Source: an uncultured Acetatifactor sp.
GTDB lineage: Bacteria > Bacillota > Clostridia > Lachnospirales > Lachnospiraceae
NCBI GenBank assembly: GCA_910577665.1
Contig: CAJTOJ010000015.1
Location: forward strand, 1 to 64,000
Direction of reading: 5' to 3'
DNA length: 64,000 nt
Below are positions 1-6,986 of the stretch, piece after piece; position 1 is the first letter of the stretch; the number at the start of each line of letters is the position of its first letter. Made by a program: the position numbers and the translations under genes. The notes beneath the pieces are model-generated. The model was not told the DNA's origin, did no database searches, and saw nothing but the letters and a program-made list of their open reading frames with translations.

Positions 1-957
1 TATTGTACCTGTCTTAATAAAATAATTATTCTCCAGTGAGTTGGATTCATAGCCTGCAACAGGCTTATGATCTGAATGTACTATAGATGTAATTGCATCA
101 TTCAGCCCAAAGTACAAATGCTTCAGATCAACCTTGGGATCCTCGTATCCGGCATCATTCCATGTGGTATCTATCTGATACCATTTCCCATCCAGCTTCA
201 CTGCGGTCCAGACGTGCCCATTGCCTGTGATTCTGCCAGTGGCAATCCCCACCTTATTCAACAGCATCACATAGGCTCTGTGATAGGCCTCGCAAGTACC
301 TTTTTCTCTTGCAAGCGCTCCTTCTGCGGAGCAAAAAGAGCCGGAATCGTCATAGCTGCATTTGTCAACCAGCCAGTCGTTCAACCATACGGCCTTGTCA
401 AAATCAGTCGTACACTGCGCCACACACTCCCCGGCAACCCTCTCTACAATTGCCTCCACAGAAGGGTAAGAAGGATCCTGGATCGTCAGCACAATTCCAT
501 CGAAACCCGTATCCATATACTTATCGTATGAACCCTTAGGAGCCGCATTGAATCTGATATAGTACGTCCCGGAAGCATAAAATGTAAATTCCCAGCTATC
601 CTTGGCATTATATGCACCATTTTTACCATAGCTTACATCATATACGCTTACGTGTCCCGTTCCGTCATAAACCTGTAGGGAATGTATCCTATATTTCATA
701 TCCGCCACTGTAGCGCCAGTGCTGTCATTCACGGTTTCAAACTGAAACCGGATAGGCGTACCGCAAGTAATGGCAGTAGGATATGTGACACTAAAAGTAA
801 GGCCATTCTTTTTCACTTCCTTGGTTGTTGTGACTGAATTTGCCTGTACTGCATCACTTCCTGCAACTGTGTCAGCAAAAACCGTCATGGAGCAGGGCAG
901 CGCCAGAAGAAACATCAGCATACCACCTGACAAAAGCTTGAAAATTTGTTTCTTCAT
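1..957 (-). CDS. secreted transglutaminase-like protein (3' end outside window)
   Basis: The frame is open from ATG 957 to the window edge, giving 319 residues with no stop, so the C-terminus is missing. The start is preceded by AAGGAGG about 5-11 nt upstream. Residues 1-28 form a signal peptide (Lys-Lys, hydrophobic core, likely cleavage after Val-Phe-Ala). Residues about 40-165 have an Ig/beta-sandwich look. A transglutaminase-core domain follows, with the three expected catalytic residues visible: Cys222 in GTCEAY, His248 in GHVW and Asp263 in QIDTTWND. Family knowledge: such proteins in Clostridia are exported and may act as cysteine peptidases or cross-linkers at the cell surface; the substrate cannot be told here. 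It lies 166 bp downstream of the fliT-like gene in the same direction, but nothing in the sequence ties it to the flagellum. Confidence 0.85.
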   Translation of the reverse strand, partial: MKKQIFKLLSGGMLMFLLALPCSMTVFADTVAGSDAVQANSVTTTKEVKKNGLTFSVTYPTAITCGTPIRFQFETVNDSTGATVADMKYRIHSLQVYDGTGHVSVYDVSYGKNGAYNAKDSWEFTFYASGTYYIRFNAAPKGSYDKYMDTGFDGIVLTIQDPSYPSVEAIVERVAGECVAQCTTDFDKAVWLNDWLVDKCSYDDSGSFCSAEGALAREKGTCEAYHRAYVMLLNKVGIATGRITGNGHVWTAVKLDGKWYQIDTTWNDAGYEDPKVDLKHLYFGLNDAITSIVHSDHKPVAGYESNSLENNYFIKTGTI

Positions 958-1122
958 TCATATCCTCCTTATGGATAATCTGTTTCTGTACTTATGGATA
1001 CCTTCCGTAGACATTAAAGCATTTTTCCATTCCTATTGCAATTCCTCTGCCGAGAAGTCAATACTTACAATGTTTCCAATGGACATATTCCTATACAGTT
1101 TTGCGTTCCTTCCGGGCACCTG

Positions 1123-1599
1123 TCATTTCTTACTGTCCATAAACTGGGGCAGGTTCACCGCTCCCTTACTCATGTTCCTGTAATAGTCATACGCAGCCTT
1201 AGAAGTCCTTCTGTTGTCCCCGATGTGGCCCTTGGCCTTCTGGAAATATGCCTCCACCAGCTTCTTGTTCCGGGCCTCCTGGGCCTGGATCATAACGCTT
1301 TTATCTGTGACTTCCGTCACCAGTCCCTGCAGCCGCCTGATCTGCTCCGCATATTTCGCCCGGTTATCTGCCAGCTCTGCTGCCACTTTCTCATACAGGC
1401 TCTCAAATCCGTTGTCCAGGCTCTCCAGTTGCTGGATCAAGGATCCTTTCTCCTCTATGTAAGCATCAAACTGATTCATATCTACAGTATCACCCTGGAA
1501 GATCTCCTGCTGCCGCAGATTATACTGCTGGATCTGTTCCATGACCTGCAACTTCGTCCGGAGGCTCTCCTCCAATACGGTCAGATAGTTCTCTGTCAT
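1123..1599 (-). CDS. fliT: FliT/FlgN-like flagellar chaperone candidate
   Basis: This 158-residue protein is almost entirely helical and charged, with heptad-like spacing and no membrane segment or signal peptide. Its gene overlaps the end of fliS by 4 nt (ATGA-type junction), so it is translationally coupled to fliS. In Firmicutes the position directly after fliS is normally taken by a FliT-type export chaperone, which binds the FliD cap protein and holds it unfolded for export. Sequence similarity in this family is weak, so the name rests on length, predicted fold and position. It could also be an FlgN-type chaperone. Confidence 0.6.
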   Translation of the reverse strand: MTENYLTVLEESLRTKLQVMEQIQQYNLRQQEIFQGDTVDMNQFDAYIEEKGSLIQQLESLDNGFESLYEKVAAELADNRAKYAEQIRRLQGLVTEVTDKSVMIQAQEARNKKLVEAYFQKAKGHIGDNRRTSKAAYDYYRNMSKGAVNLPQFMDSKK

Positions 1600-2003
1600 A
1601 CCCCTGACTCCTTGTTCTTCTTTATGATTTCCCTCCAGGTCTCCCTCATGGTGCGAAGATGCTGATTGACCTCCTCCAGAATCTCCTTATCCTTCTTGAT
1701 ATTAGCCTCCACAAGTCTCTGGTTCAAGTAAGTGTACACTCTGTCAAAATCTTCTGCCACCGGATATTTCATATCCAGGGTCTGGCGGAAATAGTCAATG
1801 ATGCGCTCTGTCTTCGTGATGTTTGTATGCGCCTTCTGTATGTCCTTATTTTCCACTGCCACAATGGCCATGTTGCAGAACTTGATGGCTCCGTCATAGA
1901 GCATCATGGTCAGTTCTGCCGGGGAAGCTGTCAAGACCTTGCTGTTGTTATACTGTGCATAAGCATTTGGTAATGGCATATCCGCATCCTGCCTTTCTGT
2001 CAT
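1596..2003 (-). CDS. fliS: flagellin-specific export chaperone FliS
   Basis: This is a cytoplasmic helical-bundle chaperone that binds the C-terminus of flagellin and prevents premature polymerisation. The family hallmark NAYAQY followed by VLTASPAELTMMLYDGAIKF is clear. From ATG 2003 it is 135 residues. An internal ATG at 1979, just before the conserved MPLPNAYAQY, has a purine-rich GAAAGGCAGG upstream and would give 127 residues, closer to the family norm; ATG 2003 has no good ribosome site, so 1979 may be the true start. It has its own sigma-A-type promoter (2102-2131) behind a strong hairpin that follows fliD, so it may be made independently of flaG-fliD. Confidence 0.93.
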   Translation of the reverse strand: MTERQDADMPLPNAYAQYNNSKVLTASPAELTMMLYDGAIKFCNMAIVAVENKDIQKAHTNITKTERIIDYFRQTLDMKYPVAEDFDRVYTYLNQRLVEANIKKDKEILEEVNQHLRTMRETWREIIKKNKESGV

Positions 2004-2101
2004 CCAAAATCCATTATTGTCTGTAGCATAGGCTTACCCTTGATCTGGGGTGTCTTTGCACACCTGGATCCAGCTGGTAGCGCAATATTCTTCTGTCAGA
2101 C

Positions 2102-2131
2102 ATTGTACCACACATTCCCGGATAAAGTCAA
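2102..2131 (-). promoter_or_regulatory. sigma-A type promoter for fliS-fliT
   Basis: On the minus strand, -35 TTGACT (2126-2131) and -10 TACAAT (2102-2107) are separated by 18 bp. It sits just after the post-fliD hairpin and about 100 nt before the fliS start codon. The fit to consensus is good; activity is inferred. Confidence 0.65.
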
Positions 2132-2144
2132 ATAAGACAGCAAA

Positions 2145-2174
2145 CCCCACAGCACCTTACCTGGTGCTGCGGGG
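2145..2174 (-). terminator. strong hairpin between fliD and fliS
   Basis: CCCCGCAGCACC pairs with GGTGCTGTGGGG (12 pairs, one G-T) around a 6-nt loop, followed on the minus strand by a moderately T-rich tract (TTTGCTGTCTTATTT). It probably terminates or attenuates the flaG-fliD transcript. The T tract is imperfect, so read-through into fliS is possible. Confidence 0.65.
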
Positions 2175-2243
2175 ATCCCGATTGCCTGGAAGATTCCGGA
2201 TGTTCCTTCCACAGCAGCTCTTTCTATGCATAGCTGCCGCCAA

Positions 2244-3773
2244 TTACATTCCGCCGCCCAGCAGACTTGTCACTGCACTGGCACTCTTCTGCATCTTGGC
2301 CATAGCGCTCTCCATAGCAGCAAATTTGGCATACCACTGGTCTTCGTAAGCTGTCAGCTTCTTCTCCAGATCCTTGATTTTAGAGGTATAATCATCATAT
2401 TCCTCCTTCATCTTCTTGTCTTCATAGATCGTAAATGCAGAACTGTACTCTGTGGGAGCCATCAGTTCCTGCATCTTGCCATACAGGTTCTTGGACAGGG
2501 TGGTAAAAAAGCTAACAACCGTATCCGGGTCACTGGATATCATACCCCTAAGCTTATCAGCGTTGGATGAAGTATTCACATCATCGCTGTCACCGTCAAT
2601 GTGATATGCATTTTTCTCATTGTCAGCCGCCGTAAAATAGCTCAGGGTCTCAATGCCAAAATTGCTTAAGTACATCATCTTGCCATCTACTTCTACACCT
2701 GACACCATGATCTCTTTCATGGCACTGGATAAAGTTCCCAGTGTGCCGTCCCTGCGAAGCAAAGCACTCTTGACCTTCTTCTCCCACTCCTCGATCTCTT
2801 CCTCGGTCATGGACTCTTTCTCTTCGCTGGTGAGAGGCTCATATCCCCTGGCGGAATCCGCATTGTAGAGCTTATCCATCTCATTGATCAGCTCATTGTA
2901 CTCCTTGAAGAAATTCTTCACCATATCGTAAATGCCGTCCGTATCATCCTGGGTGGTGATGGTCACCGTCTCTCCATCCGCCGTTTTGGCATTTACATTC
3001 AATGTCAGCCCATTGATCTCAAAACTATTTCTGGAAGAGGTATATTCCACGCCATTCAACAGGATCTTGGCATCTGATGGTGCATTCTTCTTGGCACCGT
3101 CTGCCTCAGACAGACCCAGTGCCTTAATCAGCGCTTCGCTGCCATCCGCATTTCCTGCGTCATCCTTAACAGCTGTAATCTTAAAATCATTTTCCAGACC
3201 GGTTTCTTTGGAGGCAATGAAGAATCTCTGGTTTTTCTCATCAAAAGACGCAGTTACCCCTGCTCCATTCAGCTGACTGAGCAATTCGCCGACCGTTGTG
3301 GCAGAGTTTACTGTAATCTCTTTTGTCTGGGCATTCTCCCCTTCCCCTACGGTTACCTGGAAGCTGCTCTCGCCAGAAACTCCAAGACGTCCCAACGTGG
3401 TGCTCTTGTCAAATCCCCCTTTGCCATCCCCTACAGCAGCACCTGTAAGATAAGCTGACTTGGCCAGCTCCTTCACTTCCAGGCTCTGCACACTGTTCAT
3501 GGCTCCCTCGCCGGTGATCACAGACACCACATTGCTGTTGGACACTTTGGTTGTCTTCTTCATAAAGGAACCTTCAAAACGCATGTTCCCCAGCGCCCCG
3601 TCAAACAGCTTGCGGACCTTGGTATTAAGCGTCTTCCAGGCATCCTGCTTCCACTCCAGCTTCTTCTGGGCCTTCTTCGCATCATCTACCTTTGTCTTCC
3701 GGGCTGATACCAGCTGGGATATCATGGACTCCGTATCCATGCCGGACATCAGTCCTGTCAGTCTCATTGCCAT
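2244..3773 (-). CDS. fliD: flagellar hook-associated protein 2 (filament cap) FliD
   Basis: FliD is exported and forms the pentameric cap under which flagellin subunits are added. The N-terminal signature MAMRLTGLMSGMDTESMI is typical, and the C-terminal about 60 residues form the expected coiled coil, where paired Lys/Glu-rich helices end in a short Gly-rich tail. The middle is the variable domain. I start at ATG 3773, which has GGAGAGG 8 nt upstream; an in-frame GTG at 3782 overlaps that site and is less likely. Length is about 509 residues, normal for clostridial FliD. It follows flaG by 25 bp and shares its sigma-28 promoter. A strong hairpin follows the stop. Confidence 0.95.
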   Translation of the reverse strand: MAMRLTGLMSGMDTESMISQLVSARKTKVDDAKKAQKKLEWKQDAWKTLNTKVRKLFDGALGNMRFEGSFMKKTTKVSNSNVVSVITGEGAMNSVQSLEVKELAKSAYLTGAAVGDGKGGFDKSTTLGRLGVSGESSFQVTVGEGENAQTKEITVNSATTVGELLSQLNGAGVTASFDEKNQRFFIASKETGLENDFKITAVKDDAGNADGSEALIKALGLSEADGAKKNAPSDAKILLNGVEYTSSRNSFEINGLTLNVNAKTADGETVTITTQDDTDGIYDMVKNFFKEYNELINEMDKLYNADSARGYEPLTSEEKESMTEEEIEEWEKKVKSALLRRDGTLGTLSSAMKEIMVSGVEVDGKMMYLSNFGIETLSYFTAADNEKNAYHIDGDSDDVNTSSNADKLRGMISSDPDTVVSFFTTLSKNLYGKMQELMAPTEYSSAFTIYEDKKMKEEYDDYTSKIKDLEKKLTAYEDQWYAKFAAMESAMAKMQKSASAVTSLLGGGM

Positions 3774-3798
3774 ACTCTTCACCTCTCCAATCTGATGT

Positions 3799-4236
3799 TT
3801 AACGTTTTTCGTCTACCAGAATCCCTGCCAGATCCCACACTTTCGCGATCATATCCAGGGTTTTCTCAGGAGGAAGTTCCCGGATCACTTCCTTTGTAGT
3901 CTTGTCTACGATCTTGATGGTGACACGGTTGGTATCCTCATGGATGCCGAATACCGCCTCAGAATTGTTCAGGGATTTATTGATCTGCTCTACTGCCTTG
4001 CGGATCTGCTCATGGGAAGCCTGCTGCTGATCCTTTCCTTTCTCACCATTGCCCGTCTGTCCCTTTTCCCTTGCATTCTCCACTACATTCGTAGTCTTGT
4101 CAACCTGCTCCGCCGCCTGTACACTGCTTGTTGCACTGCTTTCCGGTCGCTCTGTCTTTACAGGGGCCTGTGTCTTCTGTACGACACTTCCCTGTGCCTG
4201 TGCGGTCATAACACTTGAAATCGGTTCAATTGCCAT
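3799..4236 (-). CDS. flaG: FlaG family flagellar protein
   Basis: This 145-residue protein has a low-complexity, Gln/Lys/Glu-rich N-terminal half. Its C-terminal FlaG domain shows the family pattern of a predicted strand pair (NRVTIKIVDKTTKEVIRELP) followed by PPEKTLDMIAKVWDLAGILV. Genetic work on this family in other bacteria links it to filament length and adhesion; its biochemical role is not settled. The start at ATG 4236 has GGAGGTGG 6 nt upstream and removes 27 upstream codons that lack family similarity. It is the first gene of the flaG-fliD unit and lies about 60 nt downstream of a near-consensus sigma-28 promoter. Confidence 0.9.
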   Translation of the reverse strand: MAIEPISSVMTAQAQGSVVQKTQAPVKTERPESSATSSVQAAEQVDKTTNVVENAREKGQTGNGEKGKDQQQASHEQIRKAVEQINKSLNNSEAVFGIHEDTNRVTIKIVDKTTKEVIRELPPEKTLDMIAKVWDLAGILVDEKR

Positions 4237-4297
4237 TTTTGCCCACCTCCATGTGAATTCTGTTTTTGAGATATCTCTTTTTGTATTTCTATTTGCT

Positions 4298-4324
4298 TTA
4301 TCGGAAGTTTTCCCCAAAAAATTA
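4298..4324 (-). promoter_or_regulatory. sigma-28 (SigD/FliA) promoter of flaG-fliD
   Basis: The -35 element TAAT (4321-4324) and -10 element TCCGATAA (4298-4305) on the minus strand are separated by exactly 15 bp. The flagellar sigma consensus is TAAA-N15-GCCGATAA, so there are two mismatches. Its position 60 nt ahead of flaG fits. Confidence 0.78.
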
Positions 4325-4380
4325 ACAGGAAAGCCTAAAAAAGTGCGGCCTCCCTGCCATACCTATGCAGCCATATCCTA

Positions 4381-4399
4381 AAGGCTGCCCCAGGCAGCC
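4381..4399 (-). terminator. hairpin after csrA
   Basis: A perfect 8-bp inverted repeat (AGGCTGCC / GGCAGCCT, 3-nt loop) lies 17 nt past the csrA stop. Only a short TTTAGG follows, so it is not a canonical intrinsic terminator. It may protect the 3' end of the upstream message or partly stop it before the flaG promoter. Confidence 0.4.
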
Positions 4400-4415
4400 T
4401 GCCATTATCTGCACT

Positions 4416-4637
4416 CTATTTTTTGAGAAGATTCTGCAGGGCTTCCATGCCATCTGCGTGAACTGCCTCCTCATTGGCGCTCTGAATCTGCATATAGACT
4501 TCCTTGCGGTACACAGGCACCTCCTTGGGGGCAGTGATGCCCATCTTCACCTGGTCACCTTTCACTTCCAGTATGGTGACCTCGATGTTATTGTTGATCA
4601 CGATGGCTTCATTCTTTTTCCGCGATAACGCCAGCAT
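4416..4637 (-). CDS. csrA: carbon storage/translation regulator CsrA
   Basis: This is a 73-residue RNA-binding dimer. The family pattern starts at MLALSRKKNEAIVI and continues through the beta-strand core to the RKEVY region that contributes to RNA contact. In Bacillus, CsrA represses translation of the flagellin gene by binding GGA motifs at its ribosome site and is sequestered by FliW. Here it follows fliW by 4 bp, the same partner order. Start ATG 4637 has GGAGAGTAGCGGG upstream. The C-terminal tail is slightly extended and charged. The flagellin message it would control is not in this window. Confidence 0.95.
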   Translation of the reverse strand: MLALSRKKNEAIVINNNIEVTILEVKGDQVKMGITAPKEVPVYRKEVYMQIQSANEEAVHADGMEALQNLLKK

Positions 4638-4641
4638 CCCG

Positions 4642-5100
4642 CTACTCTCCTTTCTGTGCCTGTAGTATGTCGTAAATCGGGAATTTCACGGGATAGGTTC
4701 CTCTTTCCACGATCACCTGACAGGCTCTGTTCTCCTCCACATTGATGACAAAAGGCCCCTGGAGGTTGACACTCATCCGGGTCAGATCACTGGGAATGGT
4801 CACTGTCACCAGCACCAGGATATTGTCCATGGTGACATGGCCTGCGGCAGAAAGCAGCTCGTCATCTACCTCCGGATCATAGTCCGGCTTCACCAGCAGC
4901 GGATCCATCACCGGCATGGCAAACCCCGGCTCATCCAGAGACTGCAGGAACCGGATCCCCGCATCTGTTCCTTTCTCCTCATCGTGAAGCAGTGCGAAAC
5001 GTTTCAGTTCCGGGAATCCTACGATTCCATTTTCAAAAAGAATGATTTTCTCATCTGCGATGTCAATTTCACCGAAAATTTTCGTATTAATCTTCATCAT
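4642..5100 (-). CDS. fliW: flagellar assembly factor FliW (CsrA antagonist)
   Basis: This 152-residue protein has the FliW opening MKINTKIFGEIDI, the GIVGFPELKRFALL segment and a C-terminal half with LVLVTVTIP and LQGPFVIN. Family role: it binds flagellin when that accumulates in the cytoplasm; when freed, it binds CsrA allosterically and relieves flagellin repression. Two adjacent ATG codons (5100 and 5097) follow GTGGGGTA; spacing slightly favours the second. The next gene is csrA, 4 bp away, so the pair is probably cotranscribed and coupled. It sits at the end of the flgM-flgN-flgK-flgL run as in Bacillus. Confidence 0.95.
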   Translation of the reverse strand: MMKINTKIFGEIDIADEKIILFENGIVGFPELKRFALLHDEEKGTDAGIRFLQSLDEPGFAMPVMDPLLVKPDYDPEVDDELLSAAGHVTMDNILVLVTVTIPSDLTRMSVNLQGPFVINVEENRACQVIVERGTYPVKFPIYDILQAQKGE

Positions 5101-5246
5101 TACCCCACTTTCCGTTACCTTACACCGGAATCTCCTGCTGGCCTGCTGCGGAGTATATTATGGCTTTCCCTTGTCAAACAGGCCAGGATCCTATCACCGC
5201 CATCTGTATACAGATCCCGTCCCCTGCCACTCCTCCGCCTGACACA

Positions 5247-6836
5247 TCAGAGGAAGTTCAGCAACGAAGTCTGCATAACCTTGCCTGTGGCCATCAGGGA
5301 TGCATTGTACGTAAGCTCTGCGCTGTTGAGCTGGATGAGAATCTCCGTGATATCAATATCCTCATTGATGCTCTTGAGAGTCTCAAAGGAAGTCTTCTGA
5401 CTCTGGCTGCGGTTCTTAAACAGTTCCAGCTTGCTGCCCCGGTTGCCACAGTTGGTCATACACAGATTGGCATCATCCAGATATCCCTGGAAAGCTGTAA
5501 TCCCGGACTCAAACAGCATCTGCTCCTTGTCCTTGGCATAGGTCAGTGCCTTCTCCACCGCATCCAGCTGGTCTGTAAGCTGCTTGGTCTTCGCATCATC
5601 CCCTTCGGCATCCTCCAGCAGGGATTTCAAGGTGGCCTGCACCCCTTCCAGGTCCAGCACATTCTGCATGGCTGTCATGATGTCAGACACCTCTCTGCCA
5701 ATGCCATGCTTGAAGCATTCATCTGCTGTGGAATTTACCTGGATCCTCTGGTTGAATCCCACATCGTACTCAATCTCCTGACGCCTGGCCCCTCCCTCCA
5801 GGTAGGACTGGTTATAGGCGACCTCATTCTCCGGGTCTCCCGGATTGGCTGTACAGGCAAAATAGTGTTCCGGACGCAGATCCCCTTCCACCCAGTGCTC
5901 TTTCTGGTAAGTGACACGGATCTCCCCTTCATTGATGGTGGTGGCATCGCTGTCCTTCACCAGCATCAGATCATTGTAGCGATTCTTGCCCATGAGGAGT
6001 TCCCCTGTCTCAGGCACATAGATCAAAGCATCATCATCTGCCGCTGCAGTGGCATAGGGATCGGGATTGTCATAGGAATGCATGGTAGTGATGGCATCCG
6101 CAGCCGCTCCTCCTGCCCCCCATGTAACATCCAGATACTGCCCTGGATTAGCCGGATCCTGCTTCTTAAAAGAGATGGATACCTGGGAACCATCCGCCGA
6201 GCAATCCCCGTAGGCGAGCCGCAGTCTGTAGGCTTCCGTCTTCGAAATGTCGGTATCCTTCACATCCATGCCAGCGTCCATATAGTTGCTGGAATTTAAA
6301 TCCAGCAGCTTATCTGTATTCACCTTCACAACACTGTCCAGGGCACTGGTGCCCAGCTGCTCTGTGATGATATAGGGGATAGTCTGTTCCCTGTCAAAGC
6401 TCAATGGTGTATCCGTGCGGAAACCTGTAAAAATATACCGTCCTGCATAGTCTGCATCCCCGGTACTGTAAACCCCTTCTGCCAGCCCCTTTAACTGCTC
6501 CAGGATAATCTGGCGGTCCTTGGTCTCCAGGGGGGAGTTAGAACCCTTGTCACACTGCTTGATCATATCCGTCAGAATGCCACTCAAGTTCTTCAGGGAA
6601 TCCTCTGTCAGATCCAGCCAGCTCTCCGCATCTGGAATATTCTTGCTGTAATACTGCGTGACCTCCGTCACATTGCTGCGCAGACGCAAAGCCCTTATGG
6701 CAACCACCGGGTCATCTGAAGGCCTGTTAATCTTCTTCTGGGTGGACATCTGTGTACTCAGTCTGTCCTGGTAGATCTTATTGGTATTGATGTTGGACAG
6801 ATTATTATGCTGCATAATCTTATTTGTAATTCTCAC
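5247..6836 (-). CDS. flgL: flagellar hook-associated protein 3 FlgL
   Basis: FlgL joins the hook-side FlgK ring to the filament. The N-terminal D0/D1 helices (MRITNKIMQHNNLSNINTNK) and the C-terminal D0 helix are flagellin-like and clear. At 529 residues it is much longer than the roughly 300-residue Bacillus protein; the extra length is a central variable domain (about residues 150-400) rich in Asp, Gly and Tyr. The start codon is GTG 6836, chosen because GGAGG lies 7 nt upstream and the next Met would cut the conserved helix. The leader holds a hairpin module also seen ahead of uvrA. It follows the 664-residue flgK paralogue by 150 bp. Confidence 0.93.
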   Translation of the reverse strand: MRITNKIMQHNNLSNINTNKIYQDRLSTQMSTQKKINRPSDDPVVAIRALRLRSNVTEVTQYYSKNIPDAESWLDLTEDSLKNLSGILTDMIKQCDKGSNSPLETKDRQIILEQLKGLAEGVYSTGDADYAGRYIFTGFRTDTPLSFDREQTIPYIITEQLGTSALDSVVKVNTDKLLDLNSSNYMDAGMDVKDTDISKTEAYRLRLAYGDCSADGSQVSISFKKQDPANPGQYLDVTWGAGGAAADAITTMHSYDNPDPYATAAADDDALIYVPETGELLMGKNRYNDLMLVKDSDATTINEGEIRVTYQKEHWVEGDLRPEHYFACTANPGDPENEVAYNQSYLEGGARRQEIEYDVGFNQRIQVNSTADECFKHGIGREVSDIMTAMQNVLDLEGVQATLKSLLEDAEGDDAKTKQLTDQLDAVEKALTYAKDKEQMLFESGITAFQGYLDDANLCMTNCGNRGSKLELFKNRSQSQKTSFETLKSINEDIDITEILIQLNSAELTYNASLMATGKVMQTSLLNFL

Positions 6837-6837
6837 A

Positions 6838-6919
6838 CTTACACCTCCATGTGCGCTTCAATGCACACACCAATCAAAATTTGCTCTTTGATGACAGATC
6901 ACAGGCCTGGCATAGGAAG
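6838..6919. repeat. dispersed hairpin-plus-Shine-Dalgarno module, copy 1 (flgL leader)
   Basis: This stretch is about three-quarters identical, by eye, to 60194-60276 ahead of uvrA. Read on the minus strand it ends in a small hairpin (TGTGC/GCACA) and then GGAGGTGTAAG, which serves as the flgL ribosome site. A shorter related module with a GCGC-armed hairpin and AGAGGTGTAAG lies just upstream at 6931-6970. Confidence 0.65.
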
Positions 6920-6930
6920 TTTATTTCCAA

Positions 6931-6970
6931 ACTTACACCTCTATGCGCGCCTGGGAGCGCATACCAATCT
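6931..6970. repeat. partial second copy of the hairpin-SD module
   Basis: On the minus strand ATGCGC pairs with GCGCAT (6943-6948 with 6957-6962), followed by AGAGGTGTAAGT. The 3' end matches the flgL-proximal copy, but no reading frame starts after its ribosome-site-like stretch. It looks like a tandem partial duplication. Confidence 0.5.
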
Positions 6971-6986
6971 GTATTCGTTATATATT

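Noticed and set aside
4236..5100. Expected flagellin gene near csrA/fliW
   Set aside because: Nothing with flagellin ends is present between csrA and flaG; hag must be elsewhere.
5160..6299. Long open frame (379 residues) on the plus strand opposite flgL
   Set aside because: It is antisense to a clearly coding gene, has no family pattern or ribosome site, and its Ile/Leu/His/Gly-rich translation is typical of antisense frames in this genome.
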